Of a DNA stretch of 64,000 bases, positions 27,142 to 36,755 are shown in pieces (within the stretch, counting starts at the first letter, position 1; the number at the start of each line of letters is the position of its first letter). The DNA is taken from positions 62,001 through 126,000 of the forward strand of contig JAFQRY010000002.1 in assembly GCA_017409845.1 (NCBI GenBank), read 5' to 3'. Origin of the DNA: Clostridia bacterium. Its GTDB lineage: Bacteria; Bacillota; Clostridia; Oscillospirales; Acutalibacteraceae. The translations under genes were made by a program, and so were the position numbers. Under the pieces are notes generated by a model that made no database searches, was not told where the DNA came from, and worked only from the letters and a program-made list of their open reading frames with translations.

Positions 27142-28540
27142 TTGCATTCTCCCTGCGTTCATTAAGCTCTTTGATAATCTTATCCTTCTTTTTACCCGTG
27201 TAATCGTTGAAGAACATGGGGATTGCACAAAGCACAAGGCTGATTGCGGGGATAAGAGAAATCATTATGAACATTCCTCTGAGAGTTTCATCTGACTGTG
27301 CCTGAGCAAGCTCGATTGAAACGCCGAATTCATTCTTTGACTTGATAGGTTCAACATAATTATAAGCTTCAAGCACAAAGCTTGTGATAAGAGTTGAAAT
27401 ACCCGCGGTAAGCTTGCTGATAAATGTCTGTGAAGCAAAGCAGATACCCTCAGAGCGTCTGCCGGTTTTCCATTCAAGATAATCAACGCTGTCGCCAACC
27501 ATAGCATAGGTTATTACATTGAAAATACCGAGAGGAAGACCCACAACCGCAAGCACAACAAGAAGTGCATAGAAATTGCTGTAGCCCATAAAATAAAGCA
27601 CAACATGCATAACGGCTCCGAAAAGTGCCGAACCGATATAGATTTGCTTTAACGAAAGCTTTTTGCGGAGCATGGGCATCACAAGCATTGCAACCATCAT
27701 GCCTGCACCGATTGCTACGGTCATAACTACCTGAACCGAACCGTGAGGAACGATTCCCGAATCCTGAATAAGATATGTTGCGATATATGAACCCGAGGTC
27801 TGTGCCATAAGCATTGCAGAGCCGAGAACACTTGCAGCTATAAGCAGAAGCAGCGGCTTGTTTTTGGTATAAGCTGAAACAACCTCTTTAACAGAAACCT
27901 TCTCTTTGGGAGGCTGTTCGACCTTTTCTTTCGTTCCGAAGAACGCAAGAAGAGAAATCATCGAGCCCACAACACCGAAAATAAGTCCGCCAACGAAATA
28001 GCCCTTTGTTATTCCGAGCGATGATGTGCGAAGAACAGGAATAAGCACCGTGGGAAGAATTCCGCCGATCGTGCTGCCTATTCTTGCGATTGAAAGAAAC
28101 TTGTTGCGTTCGTTTTCAAGAGGAGTTACAACCGCACTCAGACCCCAGAACGGAACATCCTGAATAGTGAAACAAATACCCCAGATTATGTAAGTAATTG
28201 CAGCATATGCAACCTTTGCACCGTAGCTTTCAAAGCCGGGAACGGTAAAGAGAGCAATGGTTGAAGCCATGATAAGGAAAGGCGAAAAAAGAAGATAGGG
28301 ACGGAGCTTGCCGAATTTGGTTTTTGTTCTGTCGGCAATCATACCCATTATCGGGTCGTTTGCTGCATCGAAAATTCTTGCACCGAAAATTATCCAGCCT
28401 GCATGCGTTGCCTGAATGCCTGCGGCATCGGTATAAAAAATCAGCAGATATGTTGACATAAGTGTATATATCATGCTTCTGCCGAAGGCTGAGGTTGCAA
28501 ACGAAGCTATTTCGCTCGTTTTCAGATATTTCTTTTCCAT
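27128..28540 (-). CDS. GPH-type sugar:cation symporter (MFS superfamily)
   Basis: 470 aa with 12 predicted membrane segments. GIFDAANDPIMG-type motif (RIFDAANDPIMGMIADRTK, residues ~52-70) and the later MVGDSVDYLEWKTGRR near residue 365 are hallmarks of glycoside-pentoside-hexuronide symporters. It imports a sugar with a cation. Co-transcribed with araD downstream and a small HExxH membrane gene upstream (TAATG overlap). A homologue of the same family is at 43582-45171. Likely substrate is a pentose or oligosaccharide (inference). Confidence 0.9.
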   Translation of the reverse strand: MEKKYLKTSEIASFATSAFGRSMIYTLMSTYLLIFYTDAAGIQATHAGWIIFGARIFDAANDPIMGMIADRTKTKFGKLRPYLLFSPFLIMASTIALFTVPGFESYGAKVAYAAITYIIWGICFTIQDVPFWGLSAVVTPLENERNKFLSIARIGSTIGGILPTVLIPVLRTSSLGITKGYFVGGLIFGVVGSMISLLAFFGTKEKVEQPPKEKVSVKEVVSAYTKNKPLLLLIAASVLGSAMLMAQTSGSYIATYLIQDSGIVPHGSVQVVMTVAIGAGMMVAMLVMPMLRKKLSLKQIYIGSALFGAVMHVVLYFMGYSNFYALLVVLAVVGLPLGIFNVITYAMVGDSVDYLEWKTGRRSEGICFASQTFISKLTAGISTLITSFVLEAYNYVEPIKSKNEFGVSIELAQAQSDETLRGMFIMISLIPAISLVLCAIPMFFNDYTGKKKDKIIKELNERRENANVNG

Positions 28541-29070
28541 TATTTGTTTCTCCTTCTGCCCTTGATATCTTTTCTTTTGTTTCTGTTGGGATACATGGGG
28601 CTGCCGTATCTTCCTCTTTCAAGAAGCTCTGAGGTAAGAAATCTTTCTTTTGTTGCCCATGCACCGCAGACATTTGACCATCCCTCGCAGTATGCACGGT
28701 AATAGGAAATATTCTTTTCCTTCCTGAGCTTTACAAAATAAGGCAGGTTACACCATACAACCGACGGTATTGCAATAATAAGAAGAAAAAGCGGTCCGAG
28801 AATCATGGTCTGAACGGTATGACCGTATTCATGGATTTTTGTGTCACGAAGTCTGTCACCCTCACGGTTTTTATTGATAAAAATAAACATTCCGAGAGAA
28901 ACGCCGCCGAAATTCTTTTTATCAATATAGGTTATCAGTGCGTGATGATACCATTCGCTTTCGGCACCCTTTGATTTGTAAACCGCAAGCATGACAAGCC
29001 CCATAATATTCTGAATTATTCCGTAAGTAAATTGCCACAGATAAAATGCGGCTGCCTTTAAAAATTTCAT
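28540..29070 (-). CDS. Small membrane protein with HExxH motif, unknown function
   Basis: 176 aa. Hydrophobic segments at the N-terminus and near residues 96-118, separated by a soluble part with DTKIHEYGHTVQ (HExxH, near residues 82-93), the zinc-binding signature of metalloproteases. No second-shell motif is obvious, so activity is unproven. ATG 29070 follows GGGTGATTAT; an upstream ATG at 29091 lacks a site. Its stop overlaps the transporter start by one base. I cannot assign a function; many clostridial proteins of this size are uncharacterised. Confidence 0.7.
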   Translation of the reverse strand: MKFLKAAAFYLWQFTYGIIQNIMGLVMLAVYKSKGAESEWYHHALITYIDKKNFGGVSLGMFIFINKNREGDRLRDTKIHEYGHTVQTMILGPLFLLIIAIPSVVWCNLPYFVKLRKEKNISYYRAYCEGWSNVCGAWATKERFLTSELLERGRYGSPMYPNRNKRKDIKGRRRNK

Positions 29071-29124
29071 ATAATCACCCACTATAATCATTTTCTGTTA
29101 TGATATCACATTTCCGGAATTTTT

Positions 29125-29919
29125 TCAACAAGGATTTTCAATATAAGTGAGGTCCGTTCCGATATATCCGACCTCTTTGAAGTCCTCGGGATTATGGCGG
29201 ATTATATAGTCAATATAGGATGCGGTCATGTGTGCTGTAAAAACATATCCCATCGGATTCATATGACCGCCAAGGAAAAATTTCTTTTTGAATTCATCAT
29301 CATAAACCGGTCCGTATTCATAAATATCAAGCACATATGTGTTATCAAAATAATCCGCAATTTCATAAAGGATTTTTCTGTGTGCCTGCGATTTTTCCTG
29401 AGCCCGTCTGCTTTCCTCCCTCGGCATTGTCATAAGAAAGAACTTTGCTCTCGGCTGGATTTTTTTCAGACGCTGAATTATCCGGGCATACCAGCCTGTG
29501 AATGTATCGGCATTCTGAGTGTAATCCTCTTTTATATCGGCAACAGAGCCGATTTCCTGACCCATGTTATGGATATCGTTAACGCCGAGTGCAATGATGT
29601 AGCACTGGCATGCGAGTGAGGAATCCCAGAAACGCATATGATCCGCAAAGCTTTCGCAATATTCCTTTGCAGTCATTCCGCCTCTCGAAAAATTGATGCA
29701 TTCGCTGCCGCACATACGGGCAAGATTCTGTCCCCATGAATATTCAAAATAATCGTGGTAGCCCTTATTTCCGTTTGCATCCATGCTCTCAAATTCGCCC
29801 GAAGAAAGGCTGTCACCCACAACACCTATTCTGCGGAAAATCGCGGTATATCCTCCGTTATTGACAAGATTTTCAAGCGGCTTTTCATCCGCCGCATAAA
29901 TCATATTTTCAAGCTTCAT
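29125..29919 (-). CDS. SGNH/GDSL hydrolase family protein
   Basis: 264 aa. GVVGDSLSSGEF (block I with the nucleophile Ser, near residue 36), NFSRGGMTAKEY (block II Gly), IALGVNDIHNMG (block III Asn, near residue 110) and GGHMNPMGYVFTA (block V Asp/His region) are present. Such enzymes remove acyl or acetyl groups from sugars and other esters. No signal peptide, so it is probably intracellular. AAGGAGG precedes the ATG. Lies at the head of the araD/transporter unit with a good promoter upstream. Confidence 0.82.
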   Translation of the reverse strand: MKLENMIYAADEKPLENLVNNGGYTAIFRRIGVVGDSLSSGEFESMDANGNKGYHDYFEYSWGQNLARMCGSECINFSRGGMTAKEYCESFADHMRFWDSSLACQCYIIALGVNDIHNMGQEIGSVADIKEDYTQNADTFTGWYARIIQRLKKIQPRAKFFLMTMPREESRRAQEKSQAHRKILYEIADYFDNTYVLDIYEYGPVYDDEFKKKFFLGGHMNPMGYVFTAHMTASYIDYIIRHNPEDFKEVGYIGTDLTYIENPC

Positions 29920-29940
29920 TCCGATTCCTCCTTTTCAAGA

Positions 29941-29969
29941 ATTTTACCATGCTGTGACATATATATCAA
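29941..29969 (-). promoter_or_regulatory. Promoter of the SGNH-transporter-araD unit
   Basis: Minus strand TTGATA (29969-29964), 17-bp spacer, TAAAAT (29946-29941), 21 bp before the SGNH start. Confidence 0.65.
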
Positions 29970-30006
29970 GCAAAACAATAAAATTCAGAAAAATTATATA
30001 TAATGC

Positions 30007-30035
30007 TTGTAATATTTTAAAATTTATGAGATAAT
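30007..30035 (+). promoter_or_regulatory. Promoter of the NSS transporter gene
   Basis: TTGTAA (30007-30012), 17-bp spacer, GATAAT (30030-30035), 38 bp before the ATG. Confidence 0.6.
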
Positions 30036-30073
30036 AAATTATTAATTTTCTATTTGAGAGGACGGTTTTCAGT

Positions 30074-31429
30074 ATGGCTGAAAAAAGAAGCAGCTTTACC
30101 GGAAAAATCGGCTTCGTGCTTGCGGCAGCAGGCTCGGCGGTCGGACTCGGTAATATCTGGCGATTCCCTTATCTTGCGGCAAAATACGGCGGAGGTATTT
30201 TTCTTCTTGTTTATATTATTCTTGCCGTAACCTTCGGATTTGCACTTATGTGTGCAGAAATCGCACTCGGCAGAAAGACAGGTCAGAGTGCAATCGGTGC
30301 ATTCCGTGCACTTAATAAAAAGTATTCATTCATCGGTGCAATCGCATCAATCATTCCAGTTATAATCCTGCCCTATTATTCCGTAATCGGCGGCTGGGTT
30401 ACCAAATATCTTACCGTCTTTGCAACCGGCGGAATGACCGAGGCTGCTGCAGACGGATATTTTGAAGCCTTCATTGCAAAGCCGTTTGAGCCTATAGGCT
30501 GGTTCCTTCTTTTCATAGGATTGACCGCTCTCGTTGTTCTTCTCGGCGTTGAAAAGGGCATTGAAAAAGTAAGCAAGGTTATGATGCCCGTTCTTGTTGT
30601 GCTGACCGTATTTATTGCAATTTATGTTTTGTTTATGCCCGGAGCAATTGACGGTCTTATCTATTATGTAAAACCCGATTTCAGTAAATTCTCTGCAACA
30701 ACCGTTCTTGCGGCAATGGGTCAGCTTTTCTATTCGATGTCGCTTGCCATGGGTATTATGATAACTTACGGTTCATATATGAAAAAGGATGTCAACCTTG
30801 AAAAATCCGTCAGACAGATTGAAATTTTTGATACCGGCATCGCTTTCTTCGCAGGTCTTATGATTGTTCCCGCAGTTTTTGCTTTCTCTGGCGGTGATGA
30901 AGCCGCACTCGGCAAGGGTCCCGGACTCATGTTCATCACCCTTCCCAAGGTTTTTGAAAGCATGAAGGGCGGCAGCATCGTTGGTGCGGCATTCTTCCTT
31001 CTTGTTCTTTTTGCGGCACTCACTTCTTCAATTTCACTCATGGAAACCGTTGTTTCCATTGTCAGGGATAAAATCGGCTGGAGCAGAAACAAAACCTGCC
31101 TTCTCGTGCTTGTTTTCAGCGTTCTTCTCGGTCTTCCCTCATCGCTCGGCTTCGGTGTTCTCAGCAATATCAGTCTCGGCGGCATGACCTTCCTTGATAT
31201 GTTTGACTTCGCAAGCAACAGCGTTCTTATGCCTATAGTAGCACTTCTCACCTGCATTTTTGTTGGCTATGTTATCAAGCCCAAGGCTCTCATTGAAGAA
31301 ATTGAGCTTACCGGTCCCTTCAAGGCAAAAACGCTCTTTACAGTTGTTATCAAATATGTTGCTCCCGTATGCATCATTCTTATTCTTATTTCTTCCGTAC
31401 TTGATGCACTCGGAATTATGAAAATTTAA
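30074..31429 (+). CDS. Sodium-dependent transporter, NSS (SNF) family
   Basis: 451 aa with about 11-12 membrane segments. GLGNIWRFPYLAAKYGGGIF in the first segments is the NSS signature with the unwound TM1 Na+/substrate site. Bacterial members import amino acids with sodium; substrate here not determinable. GAGAGGACGG precedes the start, and a metallophosphoesterase gene follows after 18 nt with its own RBS, so both may form a unit. The window region after it ends in a terminator at 33169. Confidence 0.88.
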   Translation: MAEKRSSFTGKIGFVLAAAGSAVGLGNIWRFPYLAAKYGGGIFLLVYIILAVTFGFALMCAEIALGRKTGQSAIGAFRALNKKYSFIGAIASIIPVIILPYYSVIGGWVTKYLTVFATGGMTEAAADGYFEAFIAKPFEPIGWFLLFIGLTALVVLLGVEKGIEKVSKVMMPVLVVLTVFIAIYVLFMPGAIDGLIYYVKPDFSKFSATTVLAAMGQLFYSMSLAMGIMITYGSYMKKDVNLEKSVRQIEIFDTGIAFFAGLMIVPAVFAFSGGDEAALGKGPGLMFITLPKVFESMKGGSIVGAAFFLLVLFAALTSSISLMETVVSIVRDKIGWSRNKTCLLVLVFSVLLGLPSSLGFGVLSNISLGGMTFLDMFDFASNSVLMPIVALLTCIFVGYVIKPKALIEEIELTGPFKAKTLFTVVIKYVAPVCIILILISSVLDALGIMKI

Positions 31430-31447
31430 AGAAAAAGGAGTAATAAA

Positions 31448-33157
31448 ATGAAAAAGATTATCAGTATTTTACTTTCGGTTCTCATGGTTGTTTCATGTGT
31501 TTCGGTGGGATTTGCCGCTGAAGCAGAAGAACCCGACCTTAAATTTGCAGTTGCATCCGACCTTCATTACAATGTTCCCGAAGAGGAGCTCACCGCAAGC
31601 GGTGAAATTGATGACGAGATTTACTGGTATGCAAACCGCCGTGCCTCAATGGATAATGAAAGCGGATTTATCATTGATGAATTCCTCAATCAATGTGCAG
31701 AAAACGATGATGTTGACTTTGTTCTGGTTTCAGGCGACATTGCCGATAACGGAAAATCCATTAAGCAGGAGCATCTTGATGTTGCCGCAAAATTCAAGGC
31801 GTTTGAAGAAAAAACCGGCAAGCAGATTTATGTTACCGTAGGTAACCACGATGCTGGTCTTAACTGCGAAACAACATATGAGGATTTCAAGGAAATCTAT
31901 CACGATTTCGGCTACGCTGAAGCTCTCACAACAGTTGAAGAAAACTGCTCCTACACTGCAGACCTCGGCGATAAATACAGACTTATTTCCCTTGACAGCT
32001 GTGACTACGACAAGTCAACAGAGGACGGAATGACAGCCGAAAAGCTTGAATGGGTCCACGAGCAGGCAAAGCTCGCAAAGGCTGACGGCAGATATCCCAT
32101 CCTTATGATGCATCACAACCTTCTCGACCACCTTCCCCTTCAGCGTCTTCTCAGCCACGATTTCATAGTAAGATTCCACTACACAACCGCAACCCTCTTT
32201 GCCGACTGGGGCATCAAGCTTGTATTCACAGGCCACGAGCATTGCAGCGACGCAACCTCATACACAAGCCCCGCAGGCAACAAAATCTATGATTTTGCAA
32301 CAACCTCGCTTACTATGTATCCCCTTCAGTACAGAACCTTTGAGATTACCGATAAAGAAATCAATTATGCGGCACAGACCGTTGACACTCTTGACACCGA
32401 TGCCCTTTCGGCAACTGTCAAAGGCTATTCTCAGGAGCAGCTTGACCTTATGAATGCAGGTCTTAACAGCTATGCAAAGGGCTATCTCAAAGCAGGCGTT
32501 CAGTGGCGTTTGACCCGTTCTCTCAAAATGGAGCAGATTGGCATCGCCGAAGGTGAACCCTTCTATAATCTTGTCAACACCGCAGTCGGCGGACTCCGCA
32601 AGATTCTTGAACAGCCTCTTTACGGTGAAGGCGGAATTCAGGAGCTCGCAAAAGAATATAACCTCGATATTCCCGACAGTGAATACGAAACAGGCTGGCA
32701 GGTTGTGACTGAGCTTGTTGCCGCTCACTATGAAGGCTCAGAGAATTTCCACTTCGAGTCAACAGAAATCACTATTTTCCTCCGCCTTGTTGCCCTTCTT
32801 CTCAAGGACGACCTTTCAACCGTAACAGACGAAGTTTTCCTTGAAGCTGCAAACTCAATTCTCGCAGACCTCGGCACCGATTCAATCGTCAGCGACCTCA
32901 CAAAGCTCGGCACACAGATTTTCGGCGGCGTAACTCCCATGGAATATTTCCTTCTCGCCGCAGTATCGCCGCTTGTTCACGCATTCATCGTTGATGATGA
33001 CGGAGTTGACGATAACAACGGAACACTCGAAGGCTACGGCACGGTTACCGCCGAAGGCAATGTTTATAACGTTGCAGACAGCATCTACGGCTTCTTCAAC
33101 AAGCTCGCTCAGATGCTTTCAACCGTTCTTTCGGTGCTCTACAAAATGATATTCTGA
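31448..33157 (+). CDS. Secreted metallophosphoesterase
   Basis: 569 aa with a clear N-terminal signal peptide (hydrophobic core residues ~4-20, ending SVGFAAEAEE). The calcineurin-like motifs occur in order: ASDLHYN (~residue 36), SGDIADNG (~99), VGNHDAG (~136), HHN (~220) and GHEHCSDAT (~262). It therefore should cleave phosphoesters outside the cell using two metal ions. The last ~250 residues have no recognised catalytic motif. AAAAGGAG precedes the ATG. It stands right after an Na+ transporter gene, with no clear functional link. Confidence 0.88.
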   Translation: MKKIISILLSVLMVVSCVSVGFAAEAEEPDLKFAVASDLHYNVPEEELTASGEIDDEIYWYANRRASMDNESGFIIDEFLNQCAENDDVDFVLVSGDIADNGKSIKQEHLDVAAKFKAFEEKTGKQIYVTVGNHDAGLNCETTYEDFKEIYHDFGYAEALTTVEENCSYTADLGDKYRLISLDSCDYDKSTEDGMTAEKLEWVHEQAKLAKADGRYPILMMHHNLLDHLPLQRLLSHDFIVRFHYTTATLFADWGIKLVFTGHEHCSDATSYTSPAGNKIYDFATTSLTMYPLQYRTFEITDKEINYAAQTVDTLDTDALSATVKGYSQEQLDLMNAGLNSYAKGYLKAGVQWRLTRSLKMEQIGIAEGEPFYNLVNTAVGGLRKILEQPLYGEGGIQELAKEYNLDIPDSEYETGWQVVTELVAAHYEGSENFHFESTEITIFLRLVALLLKDDLSTVTDEVFLEAANSILADLGTDSIVSDLTKLGTQIFGGVTPMEYFLLAAVSPLVHAFIVDDDGVDDNNGTLEGYGTVTAEGNVYNVADSIYGFFNKLAQMLSTVLSVLYKMIF

Positions 33158-33168
33158 TAAGATGAAAT

Positions 33169-33205
33169 AATCCCCGATGTTCACATTGAGCATCGGGGAT
33201 TAATC
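33169..33205. terminator. Bidirectional terminator between metallophosphoesterase gene and ileS
   Basis: AATCCCCGATG pairs with CATCGGGGATT (33169-33179/33191-33201), with T-rich tails on both strands. Confidence 0.85.
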
Positions 33206-33212
33206 ATTTTAT

Positions 33213-36200
33213 TCAGTTCTTTTCAACGCCGAGAGTTACCTTTTCGCCGTTGATATCCCAATCCTTGGTGTATGAGCCGCCTGCAGCCGCATTGATTTCG
33301 GTTGCAAGAACATCATGCTTGATTGTGTCTGCGTTTGAAGCGAAGATTGCTTCAATCTTTGCATTGCCGCTGACATAAATCTTAATGGTATCCATAACCT
33401 CAAAGCCTGCATCCTTACGCATGGTCTGAATCTTTGAGATAAGCTCTCTCACAAAGCCCTCTTCAATGAGTTCATCTGTGAGGGTTGTATCGAGAATAAC
33501 GGTAACGCCATTGCCGCTTTCTGCGTGATAGCCTTCCTTCTGAACTGTTTCGATAAGAAGGTCTTCAACTGCAAGTGAAATTTCTGTGCCGTCTGCGGTG
33601 AAGGTGATAGCACCCTTTTCGTCAAGCTCCTTCTTTGCGGCTGAGCCGTCAAGAGAAGCAAGATGATTTCTGATAGCACCGAGAAGCTTGCCGTACTTAG
33701 GACCGAGAGTCTTGAGCTGGGGCTTGAAGCTGTAGGAAACATAGCCCGATGAGTCAGTCACGAATTCAAGCTCCTTGACATTGAGCTCATCCTCGATGAT
33801 TTCGCAGCATTCTTTATCGAGTGCCTTTGCGGCAGTTGCATAAATCTTGCCGAGAGGCTGTCTGTTTTTGATATTTGCGGTGTTTCTTGCGGCACGGCCG
33901 AGAACAACGATGTTGAGAACCTCATCCATTGAAGCTTCAAGATCCTTGTCAACAAGCTTTGCATCCGATACGGGATAATCGCAAAGGTGAACGCTGATGG
34001 GAGCATCCTTATCAATGTTGCAAACGAGGTTGCGGTAGATATCCTCTGCCATGAAGGGAATCATGGGAGCTGCAAGCTTGACAACGGTGACAAGAGCGGT
34101 ATAAAGAGTCATGTAAGCGTTGATCTTATCCTGCTCAAGACCCTGTGCCCAGAAGCGTTCTCTGCCGCGGCGGACATACCAGTTACTCATATCGTCAACG
34201 AATGCCTGAAGTGCCTTTGCAGCTTCGGGGATTGCATAGCTGTCAAGATAGCCGTCAACCGTGTCGATAAGAGTATTGAGCTTTGAAAGAAGCCACTTAT
34301 CCATAACGGAAAGCTTATTGTAATCAAGCTCATACTTTGAGGGGTCAAACTTATCAATATTAGCATAGAGAATGTAGAATGCATAGGTATTCCAGAGAGT
34401 ACCCATAAACTTTCTCTTGCCTTCAACAACCGCATTATCATGGAATCTGTTGGGAAGCCAGGGTGCGGAGTTGGTGTAGAAATACCAGCGGATAGCGTCT
34501 GCACCGTGCTTTGCAAGTGCATCAAACGGGTCAACCGCATTGCCCTTGGATTTTGACATCTTCTGACCGTTTTCATCCTGAACAAGACCGAGAACGATAA
34601 CATTCTTATAGGGTGACTTGTCAAAGAGAAGAGTTGAGATAGCCATGAGAGAATAGAACCAGCCTCTTGTCTGGTCAACAGCCTCGGAGATAAATTCTGC
34701 GGGGAACTGCTGCTCAAAGAGATCTTTATTCTCAAACGGATAGTGATGCTGTGCGAAGGGCATTGCGCCCGAATCATACCAGCAGTCGATAACCTCGGGA
34801 ACTCTCTTCATTTCGCCGCCGCACTTTTCACACTTGATTGTTACATCGTCGATAAACGGACGGTGAAGCTCAATATCATCGGGGCAATTGCTGCTCATTG
34901 ACTTGAGTTCTTCAATTGAACCGATTGAATGTCTGTGACCGCATTCGCATTCCCAGATGTTGAGAGGAGTACCCCAGTAGCGGTTACGGCTGATGCCCCA
35001 GTCCTGAATGTTTTCAAGCCAGTCGCCGAATCTGCCCTTACCGATGCTTTCGGGAATCCAGTTAACGGTGTTGTTATTCTTGACAAGATTATCCTTAACG
35101 GCTGTCATCTTGATGAACCAGGATTCTCTTGCGTAATAGATGAGCGGAGTGTCGCATCTCCAGCAGAAGGGATAATCGTGCTCAAACTTGGGAGCCGAGA
35201 AGAGCTTGCCTTCGCTGTCAAGGTCAACAAGGATTTTGGGGTCTGCATCCTTGACGAACATACCTGCATAGGGTGTTTCTTCGGTCATGTTGCCCTTGCC
35301 GTCAACAAACTGAACGAAGGGAAGGTCGTAGCTTCTGCCGACCTTTGCGTCGTCTTCACCGAATGCGGGTGCAATGTGAACGATACCTGTACCGTCGCTC
35401 ATGGTAACATAGTTATCAACGGTAACGAAATGTGCCTTTTTATTCTGCTTCTTTGCAACATCGCCTGCACATGCAAAGAGAGGCTCGTATTCTTTGTATT
35501 CAAGGTCTGTGCCCTTATAGGTTTCAAGGATTTCATAGGCTGCAACGCCGTTTTCCTTATCGCCGAGCGAACCGAGAACGGTGTCAAGCAGAGCCTGAGC
35601 CATATAATATGTGTAGCCGTCTGCTGCCTTTACCTTGCAATAGGTTTCATCGGGGTTAACGCAGAGTGCACAGTTTGAAGGAAGAGTCCAGGGAGTTGTT
35701 GTCCATGCAAGGAAATAAGCATCCTCGCCCACAACCTTGAAGCGGACTACAGCCGAACGCTCTTTTACTGCCTTATAGCCCTGAGCAACCTCGTGGGATG
35801 AAAGAGGAGTTCCGCATCTGGGGCAATAGGGAACAATCTTGAAGCCTTTATAAAGAAGACCTTTGTTCCAGATTTCCTTGAGTGACCACCAGATGGATTC
35901 GATATAGCTGTTGTGGTAGGTAACATAGGGATCATCCATATCAGCCCAGAAGCCGACTGTGCCCGAGAAATCCTCCCACATGCCCTTATATTTCCATACG
36001 CTTTCCTTACATCTGCCGATGAAGGGTTCGAGTCCGTAGCTTTCAATCTGCTCCTTGCCGTTGATGCCGAGCTCTTTTTCGATTTCGAGCTCAACGGGAA
36101 GACCGTGAGTATCCCAGCCTGCTTTTCTGGGAACCATGTAGCCCTTCATCGTTCTGTATCTGGGAATCATATCCTTGATAACACGGGTAAGAACATGACC

Positions 36201-36368
36201 GATATGGGGCTTACCGTTAGCGGTCGGGGGTCCGTCATAGAAAGTGTATGTCGGGCAGCCCTTACGCTCTTCGATGCTTTTTTCGAAAATTTTGTTTTCC
36301 TTCCAGAAATCAAGCACGGCTTTTTCTCTGGCAACGAAATCAAAATTTGACGAAACCTTTTCGTACAT
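33213..36368 (-). CDS. ileS: Isoleucyl-tRNA synthetase, probable type 2
   Basis: 1051 aa, longer than the usual ~920-940 aa IleRS1. The HIGH-like motif is PHIGH in PTANGKPHIGHVLTR (near residue 55) and the KMSKS loop is GQKMSKSKGN (near residue 600). The C-terminal domain lacks the paired CxxC zinc finger of IleRS1 and instead runs on with the extended region (ending NGEKVTLGVEKN) found in IleRS2. IleRS2 enzymes are known to tolerate mupirocin better, so reduced sensitivity is possible (inference). Start ATG 36368 has GGAGG at 36377-36381; the longer frame to 36407 enters the attenuator. Controlled by a T-box leader. Confidence 0.92.
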   Translation of the reverse strand: MYEKVSSNFDFVAREKAVLDFWKENKIFEKSIEERKGCPTYTFYDGPPTANGKPHIGHVLTRVIKDMIPRYRTMKGYMVPRKAGWDTHGLPVELEIEKELGINGKEQIESYGLEPFIGRCKESVWKYKGMWEDFSGTVGFWADMDDPYVTYHNSYIESIWWSLKEIWNKGLLYKGFKIVPYCPRCGTPLSSHEVAQGYKAVKERSAVVRFKVVGEDAYFLAWTTTPWTLPSNCALCVNPDETYCKVKAADGYTYYMAQALLDTVLGSLGDKENGVAAYEILETYKGTDLEYKEYEPLFACAGDVAKKQNKKAHFVTVDNYVTMSDGTGIVHIAPAFGEDDAKVGRSYDLPFVQFVDGKGNMTEETPYAGMFVKDADPKILVDLDSEGKLFSAPKFEHDYPFCWRCDTPLIYYARESWFIKMTAVKDNLVKNNNTVNWIPESIGKGRFGDWLENIQDWGISRNRYWGTPLNIWECECGHRHSIGSIEELKSMSSNCPDDIELHRPFIDDVTIKCEKCGGEMKRVPEVIDCWYDSGAMPFAQHHYPFENKDLFEQQFPAEFISEAVDQTRGWFYSLMAISTLLFDKSPYKNVIVLGLVQDENGQKMSKSKGNAVDPFDALAKHGADAIRWYFYTNSAPWLPNRFHDNAVVEGKRKFMGTLWNTYAFYILYANIDKFDPSKYELDYNKLSVMDKWLLSKLNTLIDTVDGYLDSYAIPEAAKALQAFVDDMSNWYVRRGRERFWAQGLEQDKINAYMTLYTALVTVVKLAAPMIPFMAEDIYRNLVCNIDKDAPISVHLCDYPVSDAKLVDKDLEASMDEVLNIVVLGRAARNTANIKNRQPLGKIYATAAKALDKECCEIIEDELNVKELEFVTDSSGYVSYSFKPQLKTLGPKYGKLLGAIRNHLASLDGSAAKKELDEKGAITFTADGTEISLAVEDLLIETVQKEGYHAESGNGVTVILDTTLTDELIEEGFVRELISKIQTMRKDAGFEVMDTIKIYVSGNAKIEAIFASNADTIKHDVLATEINAAAGGSYTKDWDINGEKVTLGVEKN

Positions 36369-36660
36369 TTTGCATTCCTCCGATTTATTTGAAATATTCT
36401 TTAACAAAAATAAAAGCCCTGACCCGAACGGGACAAGGCATAATTACATAACAAGAACCCCACATAACCCGATCTTTATGCTTCCGGTAACGGCGGAAAT
36501 CCGTCAAAGCCTACTTGCCTGAGCTTTCGGTTTGCGATTCAGGAGTGATATTCACATTTGCTGCAAGGGCAGGTTCGCACTATCTCTGCCTCACTTTGCT
36601 TGCACCTGCAAAAGCTACTGTCTCCGTCATAATCTTTGCGGTCAAGTATTTATTTTTTCA
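36369..36660 (-). ncRNA. T-box leader of ileS (isoleucine-responsive)
   Basis: A ~290-nt leader lies between a strong promoter and ileS on the minus strand. Stem I is clear: AGTA (36619-36616) faces GAA (36553-36551) followed by ATC, an Ile codon (36549-36547), closed below by GGAG/CTCC (36625-36622 with 36545-36542). An upper helix of TGCAAG/CTTGCA and a GGCAG-loop-CTGCC tip follow. A terminator at 36405-36439 stands before ileS. The canonical AGGGTGGNACCGCG T-box itself is not exact here; the region reads CGGGTTATGTGGGG. The Ile specifier fits the downstream gene. Confidence 0.85.
36405..36439 (-). terminator. T-box attenuator terminator of ileS
   Basis: On the minus strand GCCTTGTCCCG pairs with CGGGTCAGGGC across a 2-nt loop, followed by TTTTATTTTTG. 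It would switch off ileS when charged tRNA-Ile is plentiful. Confidence 0.85.
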
Positions 36661-36667
36661 TTTTGTC

Positions 36668-36696
36668 AGTATATCACAACGTTTCGTCTTTGTCAA
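36668..36696 (-). promoter_or_regulatory. Promoter of the ileS T-box transcript
   Basis: Minus strand TTGACA (36696-36691), 17-bp spacer, TATACT (36673-36668). Confidence 0.85.
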
Positions 36697-36755
36697 TAAT
36701 TATAAGGATTATAATATATTATGTTTGTACGAAACACTGCAACGACAAAATGCTG

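Noticed and set aside
34187..34777. 196-codon minus-strand frame within ileS
   Set aside because: Ser/Leu-rich out-of-frame shadow of a well-conserved synthetase.
36369..36660. Glycine riboswitch before ileS
   Set aside because: ACCGAAAGCTCAGGCAA looks partly similar, but the AGTA, Ile specifier and terminator fit a T-box and the downstream gene is ileS.
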